Positions 1 to 6,906 of a stretch of 64,000 nt of DNA are shown one piece after another. The number at the start of each line of letters is the position of its first letter. Position 1 is the first letter of the stretch. The translations under genes and the position numbers were made by a program. Source of the DNA: a bacterium (GTDB taxonomy: Bacteria; Hinthialibacterota; Hinthialibacteria; H5-UNCL2); contig JABTUV010000002.1 of NCBI GenBank assembly GCA_015075175.1, forward strand, positions 124,001 through 188,000, read 5' to 3'. The notes below the pieces were generated by a model. The model ran no database searches, had not been told where the DNA came from, and saw only the letters and a program-made list of their open reading frames with translations.

Positions 1-1280
1 TTGTCCGCCATCATCTGCTCCACCTTCCTGCAGGCGTGCATCACCGTGGTATGGTCCTTTTTTCCGAAAAAAGTCCCGATCTCGGGATAGGAATGGCGGG
101 TCAACTGCTTGCACAGGTACATGGCGACCTGCCGCGGCACCACGTACATGCGCGACCGGTTGGCGCCCAGAATATCCGCCGTCTTGACGCGAAAATGCTC
201 GGCCACCTTCTTCTGAATCTTGTCGATGGAGATGTTGCGGTGCTCGTTGTGGTAAAGGTCGCCCAACAACTTGCTGACGACCTCCACGTCAAGCGCGGCG
301 CCCTTGTAGGAGCTCATGTAGCAGAGAATGGTGACGAGGGCGCTCTCCAACTCGCGCACCGAGAGCTTGATCCGGTTGGCGATGAAATTGATCACGTCGT
401 CGGGCAGCGAGAGTCCCTCCTGCTCGCACTTCTTGCGCAGGATGGCGATGCGCGTCTCCAGGTCGGGGGCGGAGATGTCCACGATCAGGCCCCACTCGAA
501 GCGGCTGCGCAGGCGCGACTCCAGGGTGGGGATGTCCTTGGGAGGACGATCGCTGGAGATGACGATCTGCTTGTGGGCGTTGTGCAGCGCGTTGAAGGTG
601 TGGAAGAACTCCTCCTGGGTGGCCTCGCGGCCGGCCAGGAAGTGGACGTCGTCGATGAGCAGCACGTCGACGTTGCGGAACTTGGCCTTGAAGCCCTGCT
701 GATCGTTCTTCTTGATGGACTCGATGAACTCGTGGATGAACTGCTCGGCGGGCAGGAAGGCGACTCTCATGCCGCGATGATGATCCAGCACGTAGTGGCC
801 GATGGCCTGCATGACGTGGGTCTTGCCCAGGCCGGTGCCCCCGTAGATGAAGAGCGGATTGTAGGCCTCCGCGGGGGAGGCGGCGACCGCCTTGGCGGCC
901 GCGTGCGCCAGCGTGTTGTTGGGTCCCACCACGAAGGTGTCGAAGGTGTAGCGTTTGTTGAGCGGATACTCCCACTCGTAGGCGTCGTTGCGCGGCGCGG
1001 CCCGCTCGGCACGATGCGTGCGAGAAGGGAAGTCCTCCGCCACGATGCGAATGCGATGGTCTTCGCCCAGGTGGCGTTGCACGATCTCGCCCACCAGCTC
1101 GCGATAATGATTATCCAGGTAGTCCTTGTAGTAGGTGTTGGGAACCGAGAGCGTGACGAGGCCGGGTTGGCAGGAGCGGAGGCGAAGCGGACTCAACCAG
1201 TGCTCGAAGTCCTCGTCGTTCACCTCCAGCCGCAGCTGGTCCAGAACCTCGTCCCAATCGAGACTTAATTTCACCGCCAT
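1..1280 (-). CDS. dnaA: Chromosomal replication initiator DnaA (C-terminus cut by window edge)
   Basis: DnaA binds DnaA boxes at oriC and opens the origin. The frame is open from ATG at 1280 to the window edge, giving 426 residues, so only the last few dozen residues at most are missing. Domain I lies at residues 1-80, a short linker follows, then AAA+ with Walker A GGTGLGKTH (147-155) and Walker B LLIDDVHFL near 208-216. The domain IV DNA-binding signature DHTTVMHACRK is near 408-418, just before the edge. The start is preceded by the gene-free region 1281-1879, which looks like an origin. A long open frame on the other strand at 36-1268 is only its antisense shadow. Confidence 0.97.
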   Translation of the reverse strand, partial: MAVKLSLDWDEVLDQLRLEVNDEDFEHWLSPLRLRSCQPGLVTLSVPNTYYKDYLDNHYRELVGEIVQRHLGEDHRIRIVAEDFPSRTHRAERAAPRNDAYEWEYPLNKRYTFDTFVVGPNNTLAHAAAKAVAASPAEAYNPLFIYGGTGLGKTHVMQAIGHYVLDHHRGMRVAFLPAEQFIHEFIESIKKNDQQGFKAKFRNVDVLLIDDVHFLAGREATQEEFFHTFNALHNAHKQIVISSDRPPKDIPTLESRLRSRFEWGLIVDISAPDLETRIAILRKKCEQEGLSLPDDVINFIANRIKLSVRELESALVTILCYMSSYKGAALDVEVVSKLLGDLYHNEHRNISIDKIQKKVAEHFRVKTADILGANRSRMYVVPRQVAMYLCKQLTRHSYPEIGTFFGKKDHTTVMHACRKVEQMMAD

Positions 1281-1879
1281 CAATCACGGCCTCCGAGAAG
1301 ATTCTGTTGCGTTGCGTCCGTTCTCGCCCGCCGCCTGGGAAAAAAGACTCCCCCACCACCACTGCGGCTTCGTCCAGAGGTCGCCCACAAGTTTTCCACT
1401 ACTTATTCACATGGCCGACGGTATGCGCGGTCACCCGCCTGAAGAGGCGGAATCGGCCATGAAGATACGATACAGTCTATCTCCCCCGCCGGCATCCGCC
1501 GCGCCGCTAGATTCCCGGATTGAATCGCAAAGAGGAGCCATCCCTGGAGCAAGTCCCGTACGCGTCCCACCCGAGTTCCCTCCGCAACGCCATCTTCACA
1601 GGTTTTTCACATGCTGCACACGCTCGTTGGTGGAACGCGGCGACAATTACCACCGCCCGCGCGCGCCATGCAAGCTCTTTTTTTTTCGCGCCGATGTTCG
1701 ATTCAAGTTACGCGCGCGGGTGCATCGTGTATCCATGCGAGAGCACGAAACTTACCGCCGCCAGACGCGATGGCAAAAAAAATCGCCGCGCGGAATTCCC
1801 AAAAATTTGTTAACGTAATGGGGGCGGAGCGTGGAAAATCGCGGCTGCGGTGGGGGCGGCGAGGGCGAGGCGCGGATCG
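1281..1879. other. Gene-free stretch next to dnaA; candidate origin of replication
   Basis: About 600 bp separates divergent dnaA and the next gene, with no credible CDS. It holds TTATTCACA (1403-1411) and TTTTTCACA (1603-1611), both matching the relaxed DnaA box TTWTNCACA, and TTTTCCACT (1392-1400), one base off. The first two sites adjoin each other. T-rich patches at about 1678-1690 and 1795-1812 are locally AT-rich in an otherwise GC-rich region and could serve as an unwinding element. Position beside dnaA is typical of oriC, but box number is low and no GC-skew calculation was possible. Confidence 0.5.
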
Positions 1880-2368
1880 ATGAAGAGCAGGATGTGGCTC
1901 GTGGTATGCATGGTGGTGCTTGTGGGCGTGGGCTACCGCATTACGCGCAGCGCCTCGCCGGACAAGGCGGCGCGCAAGGCCTACGGGCAGTTGGAGAGCG
2001 CCTTCCAGGATCGCTCTCTTCTGCGCCTGCGGATGCTTCTGCCCGACGATTTCCGCGTGGACGGCGTGGGCGGCGTGGGCGAGGCGATGGCGGCCTGCCG
2101 CTATTTCTTTGAGCAGAACCGGTTGATTTACGTGGCCTCCAGCGTGCGCGTCGCCGAGGTGCGACCCGACGAGATCGAGTTGGCGGTGGAAGCGCGGCTG
2201 TCGGGCGTCGATGCCCAAGGTCAGCGATGGCGGGGCCTCTCCGACCAGTTCGACCCGCTCAGGTTTTCGCTGTTCGTCGAGAAACGGGAAAACGGCTGGG
2301 TTCCTGCGCGCATCGCGCCCGAGGAGCGGCTGCGGCGCGAGATCAAGGCGGTGGTGGGATATTGGTGA
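1880..2368 (+). CDS. Hypothetical membrane-anchored protein
   Basis: 162 residues. The ATG at 1880 is chosen over an upstream in-frame start at 1850 because GAGG lies about 10 bases before it and the protein then begins with a positively charged N-terminus and one hydrophobic segment (about residues 5-19, MWLVVCMVVLVGVGY). The remainder is soluble, mixed alpha/beta in character, with a conserved-looking pattern of acidic and aromatic residues. It might be an NTF2/SnoaL-like or DUF4440-type fold anchored in the inner membrane, but I do not recognise the family. It is divergent from dnaA across the putative origin and followed by a palindromic repeat. Confidence 0.6.
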   Translation: MKSRMWLVVCMVVLVGVGYRITRSASPDKAARKAYGQLESAFQDRSLLRLRMLLPDDFRVDGVGGVGEAMAACRYFFEQNRLIYVASSVRVAEVRPDEIELAVEARLSGVDAQGQRWRGLSDQFDPLRFSLFVEKRENGWVPARIAPEERLRREIKAVVGYW

Positions 2369-2373
2369 AAAGG

Positions 2374-2543
2374 GCCGACAGGACGTCGCCCGGACCGGCA
2401 ACTGCAAGTCGCCGCTACGGAGGGCGTTTCCCCGTAGCGGCGACTTTCAGTCGCCGGTCGTGTCGGCATCTTGCCGACACACCGGTGCAGTCGGGGGGGA
2501 CAGGATGTCGCCCAGACCGGCGACTGCAAGTCGCCGTTACGGA
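2374..2543. repeat. GTAG-type palindromic repeat (CGGCGACT family), compound copy
   Basis: Intergenic block built of hairpins: arms of CCGGCAACTGCAAGTCGCCG, then GTAGCGGCGACTTTCAGTCG, then GTGTCGGCATCTTGCCGACAC-like palindrome at 2460-2480, then a second inverted copy ending at 2543. Outer ends read GTAG or GTAA in front of the palindrome. The same components recur at 24942-24965, 25820-26460 and 29766-29866. See the RAYT finding. Confidence 0.8.
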
Positions 2544-2544
2544 G

Positions 2545-2985
2545 TCAACGGGCTTTCAGGATGAGCAGCAGGGTACCGTCTTTGTAGGCGCCGCCGCCCG
2601 AGATGAAAGGCTCGCGTACGCGCGCGTTCACCTTGTTCTGCTTGCCGCCCTTCTCCCACGCCACGACCACGGGAACCTTGCCCTCCTCGGCGGGTTTGAC
2701 CGCCACGGACACGGAGAAGCCGCTCTCGATGGCGATCCGGTGGGTGTTCTCCATGCCGGCGTCCAGCGACGCGGACGACATGACGGTGGCCGCGTTGTAT
2801 CCCAGTCGGCGGATATCGCCGGCCACGTCGGAAAGGCTGCCGGGGATGTCGGGCTTGTCGGTCTTCCTGGCCAGAACCAACCGGATGGAGAGCGACGTGG
2901 GGTCGGCGGCCTCGGCCGTTGCCGCTGCCAGGAGCAGCGCGGCTACCAGGCTCAGGGACCACAAGCGATTAACCGGACGGAACAT
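2545..2985 (-). CDS. Hypothetical exported protein, third gene of the ECF sigma operon
   Basis: 146 residues with a clear Sec signal peptide (about residues 1-26, ending LLLAAATAEAADP). The mature part has a repeated pattern of beta-strand-like segments and no motif I recognise. The ATG at 2985 overlaps the end of the anti-sigma gene by 17 bases, so it is very likely translated with the sigma/anti-sigma pair. A periplasmic partner that senses or responds to envelope conditions is a reasonable guess from context only. Confidence 0.6.
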   Translation of the reverse strand: MFRPVNRLWSLSLVAALLLAAATAEAADPTSLSIRLVLARKTDKPDIPGSLSDVAGDIRRLGYNAATVMSSASLDAGMENTHRIAIESGFSVSVAVKPAEEGKVPVVVAWEKGGKQNKVNARVREPFISGGGAYKDGTLLLILKAR

Positions 2986-3496
2986 GATTCTCGCTTTCCG
3001 TGCTCCAGGAGAACATCACGACCGGCGTCAGGCTGCCGGGCAGTTGATACGTGGTGACGTGCGTGTCGGCGTCGATTTCGTCCACCTCGGCCAGAAGCTC
3101 GGCCGCCGGCGGCGGGCCGTTGGATACGACGTTGGCTGCGAAATCCGGACGCGACCCGGCGGAGTCTGGTCCAACCGTAACGGGCCACTGCCACCATACC
3201 ACGGCCAGGAGAGCGGCGCAAGCGGCGGCAGCGACCCAGCGAGGTTGCAGCCAGAGGCGCAACAAGTCACCCAAGGTCCAGGCCTGGGGCCGCGCCAAGC
3301 GGCGCTCCAGTCGGCGATAGAAGGCCGCCCCATCGGGCAGGCGCCGCGGCTGGGGGCAGGCCGCCCGCAACAAGTTTGAGAGTCGGCGTTGCTCGGCCAG
3401 CCAACGCGCCTCCTCGCCCCCCTCGGGCGTCGCGTCCCCGTCGTAGAGCGCGCGCAAAAGGCGCTCCTCTCGTCCCTTCGGTTCTTCGGCGTTCAT
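2969..3496 (-). CDS. Putative transmembrane anti-sigma factor
   Basis: 175 residues from ATG 3496, whose ATGA overlaps the stop of the ECF sigma gene. The N-terminal cytoplasmic part (1-85) is helical and charged, with a predicted membrane helix at about 87-104 (WVAAAACAALLAVVWWQW) and a periplasmic tail of about 70 residues. The zinc HxxxCxxC motif of ZAS anti-sigmas is absent. Assignment rests on operon position, size and topology, all typical of membrane anti-sigma factors that hold an ECF sigma until an envelope signal releases it. A longer in-frame start at 3604 would lie inside the sigma gene and is rejected. Confidence 0.7.
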   Translation of the reverse strand: MNAEEPKGREERLLRALYDGDATPEGGEEARWLAEQRRLSNLLRAACPQPRRLPDGAAFYRRLERRLARPQAWTLGDLLRLWLQPRWVAAAACAALLAVVWWQWPVTVGPDSAGSRPDFAANVVSNGPPPAAELLAEVDEIDADTHVTTYQLPGSLTPVVMFSWSTESENHVPSG

Positions 3497-4137
3497 GGCG
3501 ACCTCGTTCCGTCCCTCCCGGGTTCCTCCAGCAGGGGTCGCAGCCGTCGCGCCAACTGGTTGCGCGCGTAAAACAGCCGCGACATCACCGTGCCCACGTT
3601 GCATCCCACCGTCTCGGCGATCTCCTGGTAACTCATCCCCTCGAATTCCCGCAGTTCCAGGACCGTGCGGTGTTTCTCCGAAAGTTCTTCCAGCGCCTGT
3701 CGCACCCGCAGCAACATCTCGGCGTCCGCCGCCGTCTGGGTCGGCGAAGGCGCGGCATCGGGCAGGACTTCCGACAGCGCCCGGTCGTCCTCCTCGGCTC
3801 GGGCGTCCAGGCTCACTAAACGCCCGCCCCGGGCCTTGCGCACGTGGTCGAGGGCGACGTTGCGGGTGATGCGGTAGAGCCAGGTGAAGAGTGAGGATCT
3901 CCCGGCGAAACCGCCCAGCCCGCGATGCGCCTTCACGAACGTCTCCTGGGCCACGTCCTCCGCCTCCGCTTCGTTGCCGACGATCCGGTAGGCGATCCGG
4001 TACACCCGCTCCCGGTAGCGCTCGACCAGCTCGCGGAAGGCCGCTTCCGAGCCTGACCGGCAGGCGTCAACCAAGGCCGCGTCGTCCGCGGTTTGCAGGT
4101 CTGTAAGTTTGGACGGAATGGCCGCGGGTTTATTCAT
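3493..4137 (-). CDS. RNA polymerase ECF sigma factor (RpoE-like)
   Basis: 214 residues. Sigma region 2 spans about 33-100, with the core-binding and -10 recognition block (YRIVGNEAEAEDVAQETF, then SSLFTWLYRITRN). Region 4 spans about 140-195, with a helix-turn-helix around MSYQEIAETVGCNVGTVMSR. A variable acidic linker separates them, as in group 4 sigmas. The gene overlaps the anti-sigma gene by four bases (ATGA). A TATAAA box sits at about 12-20 bases upstream of the ATG. Targets cannot be read from this window; the divergent Tyr-rich gene at 4363 is a possible one. Confidence 0.92.
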   Translation of the reverse strand: MNKPAAIPSKLTDLQTADDAALVDACRSGSEAAFRELVERYRERVYRIAYRIVGNEAEAEDVAQETFVKAHRGLGGFAGRSSLFTWLYRITRNVALDHVRKARGGRLVSLDARAEEDDRALSEVLPDAAPSPTQTAADAEMLLRVRQALEELSEKHRTVLELREFEGMSYQEIAETVGCNVGTVMSRLFYARNQLARRLRPLLEEPGRDGTRSP

Positions 4138-4362
4138 GGTCTGAATTTATACCGTAGCACACCCACCGGCGCAGGACTTGATCCAAATCATGATTGAGAG
4201 CCTGTCTCATGTCTCAGGATGCGCGAAAGCCCGCCTGAGCGTGGGGGTTTTTATACTTTCACGTCGAAATCGGACGTTAGAAGCCTGAATATTTTCGGTG
4301 GTCGGTGCGTCCCAAGCGTTAGTAGAATTGAAGCCGGAACGCGCCGGAGAGGGAGGACGAAC

Positions 4363-4797
4363 ATGAAACGCATGTTGACACTGGCCGCCATCCTGTTGGG
4401 TTTGCCCATGCTCGCCGCCGTGCCTTCCCATGCGGGCGGATGGAGCTTCGGGCTTAGCTACTCCAGCGGCTATCCGTACTACGGACGGTCGTACTGCGCG
4501 CCGGCCTACGTGTATCGCCCGGCGGTCGTGTATCGCTCGTATTACGCGCCGGTGTATTACCACTATCGGGCGCCGGTACGCAGCGTGTACGTGGAGCGGG
4601 TTTACGCGCCCAAGTACCGCGCCTACCGGGACTACGATCGGCATCGGGATAATCGGCATCGCAGCAGCTTCTCGGTGGATTACGGGCGGTACGGACGGCA
4701 CGAGGATCTGTCGATTTCGTATCGGTCGGGAGGTGGAGGCTGGGTGCCGGGATACGTGGACGGGCACGGGCGATACGTGCCAGGCTACTACCGCTGA
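4363..4797 (+). CDS. Tyr/Arg-rich exported protein
   Basis: 144 residues. ATG 4363 is preceded by GGGAGGA (4351-4357), and the protein starts with a signal peptide (1-24, cleavage after SHA-like sequence). The mature part is low complexity, about one quarter Tyr with many Arg, Pro and Ser in repeating YR/YY pairs, and ends in GYVDGHGRYVPGYYR. Such sequences occur in small surface or stress proteins of many Gram-negatives with YXXY repeats, but the function is unknown. Divergent from the ECF sigma operon and ended by a strong terminator. Confidence 0.7.
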   Translation: MKRMLTLAAILLGLPMLAAVPSHAGGWSFGLSYSSGYPYYGRSYCAPAYVYRPAVVYRSYYAPVYYHYRAPVRSVYVERVYAPKYRAYRDYDRHRDNRHRSSFSVDYGRYGRHEDLSISYRSGGGGWVPGYVDGHGRYVPGYYR

Positions 4798-4818
4798 GAG
4801 CGGCACGCCGCGAGCACG

Positions 4819-4849
4819 AAAAGGGCCGCCTTGGGCGGCCCTTTTTTTG
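4819..4849 (+). terminator. Rho-independent terminator
   Basis: A 10-bp perfect stem AAGGGCCGCC / GGCGGCCCTT (4821-4830 and 4834-4843) with a three-base loop, followed by a run of T. It lies 20 bases after the stop of the Tyr-rich gene. Confidence 0.9.
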
Positions 4850-4975
4850 TGGCGCCGGCGTCTCGCCAGCTGGCGTAGAAGGCGCCTCGCCCCCACGCTT
4901 CGCGAGCGCGCCGCGGGACGCCGAAGCGTGTAGGCAGGATGCCTACACGGCGAGCCGGCAAGATGCCGGCGCTAC
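4850..4975. repeat. Compound palindromic repeat, GCCGGCATCTTGCCGGC family (copy 1)
   Basis: Right end GCCGGCAAGATGCCGGCGCTAC reads GTAG followed by the palindrome on the minus strand, and an inner palindrome GTGTAGGCAGGATGCCTACAC lies at 4928-4948. The left half is diverged. Other copies: 12035-12154, 43628-43751, 58121-58253. Confidence 0.75.
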
Positions 4976-5043
4976 GGCGTTGGCGCGACGGCGCGAAAAT
5001 TCCTGCTGCGGGGGGCGGGGGAAACCGCTAGGCTCTTCGGCCT

Positions 5044-5769
5044 ATGATCCACGTGGTCCTGCCCGCCTATAACGAAGAAGAAAACCTGCCGGGCCTCCTG
5101 GCAGCGTTCGCGGCGCTGGTCGCGCACGCAGAAGAACCCTACCGGATCTACGTTGTGGACGACGGCAGCGCGGATGGGACCGCGGCTGCGGCGGAAGGCT
5201 TCTCCCGTTCCCTGGACGTGCGCGTTCTGCGACACGGAGCCAACCGGGGCCTGGGCGAGGCGCTGCGGACCGGTTTCTCGGCCGCGCTGGCCGACGCCGC
5301 CCCCGACGACGCCGTGATTACCATGGACTCGGACAACACCCATTCCCCCGACTACGTCCCGGCCATGGCCGAGAAGCTGCGGCGCGAGCGCCTGGACATG
5401 GTCGTAGCGTCGCGCTACTGCCCGGCCGCGGGGCAGACGGGCGTGCCGAGCCTGCGCCGCGTGCTCTCGGGCGGCGGCAATCTGCTCTTTCGTCTGGTCC
5501 TGCGGCTGCCGGGCTTGCGGGATTACCCTTGTGGCTATCGCTGCTTCCGCGCGGGCAAACTGCGCGAGGCGATGGAGCTCTTTGGAGACGATTTCGTCAC
5601 GCGGCGGGACTTCAGCGTCACCGGCGAGATCACGCTGCGCATGAGGCGGGTGACGCGCGCCTTCGGAGAGGTTCCCTTCGTTCTGCACTACGAGCGCAAG
5701 CACGGCCGCAGCAAGATGCGCGTGCTGCGCACGGTCTTCTCGACGTTGCGGCTGCTGTTTCGCGGATAG
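5044..5769 (+). CDS. Family 2 glycosyltransferase, dolichyl/polyprenyl-phosphate sugar transferase type
   Basis: 241 residues, GT-A fold. Residues 1-10 (MIHVVLPAYNEEEN) and the nucleotide-binding DDGSADGT (about 39-46) are canonical, and the metal-binding DSDNTH is near 98-103. The end, RKHGRSKMRV, is the usual C-terminal signature of DPM1/GtrB-like enzymes. There is no C-terminal membrane domain, so it is the soluble DPM1 type, which transfers a sugar from a nucleotide donor to a polyprenyl phosphate at the inner membrane. No RBS stands out and the gene stands alone between two palindromic repeats. Confidence 0.85.
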   Translation: MIHVVLPAYNEEENLPGLLAAFAALVAHAEEPYRIYVVDDGSADGTAAAAEGFSRSLDVRVLRHGANRGLGEALRTGFSAALADAAPDDAVITMDSDNTHSPDYVPAMAEKLRRERLDMVVASRYCPAAGQTGVPSLRRVLSGGGNLLFRLVLRLPGLRDYPCGYRCFRAGKLREAMELFGDDFVTRRDFSVTGEITLRMRRVTRAFGEVPFVLHYERKHGRSKMRVLRTVFSTLRLLFRG

Positions 5770-5780
5770 CGGATGTGGAA

Positions 5781-5801
5781 GGTGGGTGGAACCCACCCTA
5801 C
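5781..5801. repeat. GTAGGGTGGGTT palindrome supplying a stop codon
   Basis: On the minus strand it reads GTAGGGTGGGTTCCACCCACC. The TAG inside GTAG is the stop codon of the SRPBCC gene (5798-5800). Related copies lie at 17179-17200, 18668-18680 and 52320-52344. Confidence 0.75.
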
Positions 5802-6352
5802 AGGAGGACGGCCTTGCCGCGGCGCGGGGGCAGCGGCAGGACGTTGTCGGCGTCCAGCTCGCCGGTCTCCAGCGGCGGCGGCAACGATTCCGGCAGGGTC
5901 GGCTTCGGGCGGGACAGCAGCGTCAACAAGGCGCGCTCGCGGTGCTCGAAGAGGCGGGCCAGCGCGCCTTCCACCAACCATCGGTTCAACAGCCGGCCAA
6001 CCCATCCGTATTTCAAACGGTATTCGACCGACTCGACGACTTCCGTGCCCCAGCTCGTCTCGGAGAGGCGGATTTCATGCCGCCAAGCGGCCAGAGGACC
6101 GGCGTGCATCTCTTCCAGCAGGCGCTGGGGTGGGATGAGTTCGCGGATTACGCTGGTCCAGGCCCAGCGCCGCAGAAAAAACGAAAACCGGAGGAACACG
6201 AACGCGCCCGGCGCAAGGGCGCTGCGGCGGTCTTCCACCTCCACGCGATAGCGGCCGGGCGTCAACCGCGCCAATTGCCCGGGATTGGACAGGACTTCCC
6301 AGACCCGTTCCCGGTCCGCCGGCGCCACTGCGTGGTACTCGAAGCGATGCAT
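5798..6352 (-). CDS. SRPBCC (START-like) family protein
   Basis: 184 residues from ATG 6352, which has GGAG four bases upstream; a longer start at 6412 adds 20 residues without family character. The pattern (HRFEYHAVAPADRERVWEVLSNPGQLARLTP near the N-terminus, then alternating strands and a long C-terminal helix containing WVGRLLNRWLVEGALARLFEHRERALLTLL) is that of polyketide-cyclase/ligand-binding SRPBCC proteins such as YesIJ/CoxG relatives. The ligand is unknown. The stop TAG is provided by a GTAG repeat. A structured leader or small RNA with its own promoter lies about 180 bases upstream on the same strand. Confidence 0.75.
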   Translation of the reverse strand: MHRFEYHAVAPADRERVWEVLSNPGQLARLTPGRYRVEVEDRRSALAPGAFVFLRFSFFLRRWAWTSVIRELIPPQRLLEEMHAGPLAAWRHEIRLSETSWGTEVVESVEYRLKYGWVGRLLNRWLVEGALARLFEHRERALLTLLSRPKPTLPESLPPPLETGELDADNVLPLPPRRGKAVLL

Positions 6353-6532
6353 AACTCCACCCCGCCAACAAACCGGTTCCAAGCACCGCCGACTGATCTC
6401 TAACGCCTGCAACGGGTGGTTTATTGCCCCGTTACACTCCCCAACCAGATCAACGCTCGCCTGGCCGGAGGAGATTTGCGCGTCGCCGGTGGTTTCTCCA
6501 CTTTAAAGACGGCTGGGTTGGTGCTGGAGTTA

Positions 6533-6680
6533 CAAAAAATCGGGGGAAACCGCCCGTACCGAGACTGTCCCTCGCTTCAGTCTCAGCCGGTTTCGGCTTC
6601 CCCCCAAGATCGTGCGATTGCTCAGAATCGCGCTTGCCCTTATCACGGTCTCTCGATGCTTTGAGGCTTCCGCCTCGTTG
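6533..6680 (-). ncRNA. Candidate structured small RNA or leader
   Basis: Read on the minus strand from about 6680, the sequence forms consecutive hairpins: GAGGC-GGAA-GCCTC (tetraloop), GCGATT-loop-AATCGC, AGCCG-AAAC-CGGCT and GAGACTG-loop-CAGTCTC. It ends in a bulged GC stem with loop TTT (6541-6556) followed by T6 (6539-6534). TTGACA lies 17 bases from TATTCA just upstream. There is no convincing reading frame. It matches no RNA family I can recall (not SRP, 6S, tmRNA or a known riboswitch). It could be an independent sRNA or an attenuating leader of the SRPBCC gene 180 bases downstream. Confidence 0.5.
6534..6556 (-). terminator. Rho-independent terminator of the structured RNA
   Basis: On the minus strand, a GC stem CGGG(C)GG / CC(C)CCG with loop TTT is followed by six T (6539-6534). 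Confidence 0.65.
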
Positions 6681-6686
6681 ATGATG

Positions 6687-6715
6687 TGAATACAACAGCG
6701 CGTGACCGATGTCAA
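6687..6715 (-). promoter_or_regulatory. Sigma-70-type promoter for the structured RNA
   Basis: Perfect -35 TTGACA (6715-6710), 17-bp spacer, weak -10 TATTCA (6692-6687) on the minus strand, in an AT-rich patch that contrasts with its surroundings. Confidence 0.5.
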
Positions 6716-6855
6716 GAAAAAAATCGTATAATTTTTGTTCCGATTACGAAATATTTCATGTAAGTCATGCATGTTCAGATAGTTAAGCTAATTACAGAAA
6801 CTGTAGAAGTGTGGGATTGAGGCTGCGACGCAGGCGCAAATTCGCCCGCACAGGA

Positions 6856-6906
6856 CCCCTCGATACGTCCTGCGGCCTACTCGGGGCAAGGCGCTGCGCA
6901 GCTACG
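6856..6906. repeat. 51-bp dispersed repeat overlapping the hyuA stop
   Basis: About 90% identical (46 of 51 positions) to 37676-37726. It contains a hairpin GGCC-TTC-GGCC-like core flanked by CCCCTCGATACG and TACTCGGGGC. Read on the minus strand it starts with CGTAGC, whose TAG is the hyuA stop codon. Confidence 0.8.

Noticed and set aside
36-1268. 410-codon open frame on the plus strand
   Set aside because: It lies entirely antisense to dnaA, has Val/Leu/Gly-rich composition of a high-GC shadow frame and matches nothing I know.
2990-3604. Longer anti-sigma protein starting at 3604
   Set aside because: The first 36 codons would lie inside the sigma factor gene. ATG 3496 overlaps the sigma stop in the usual coupled manner.
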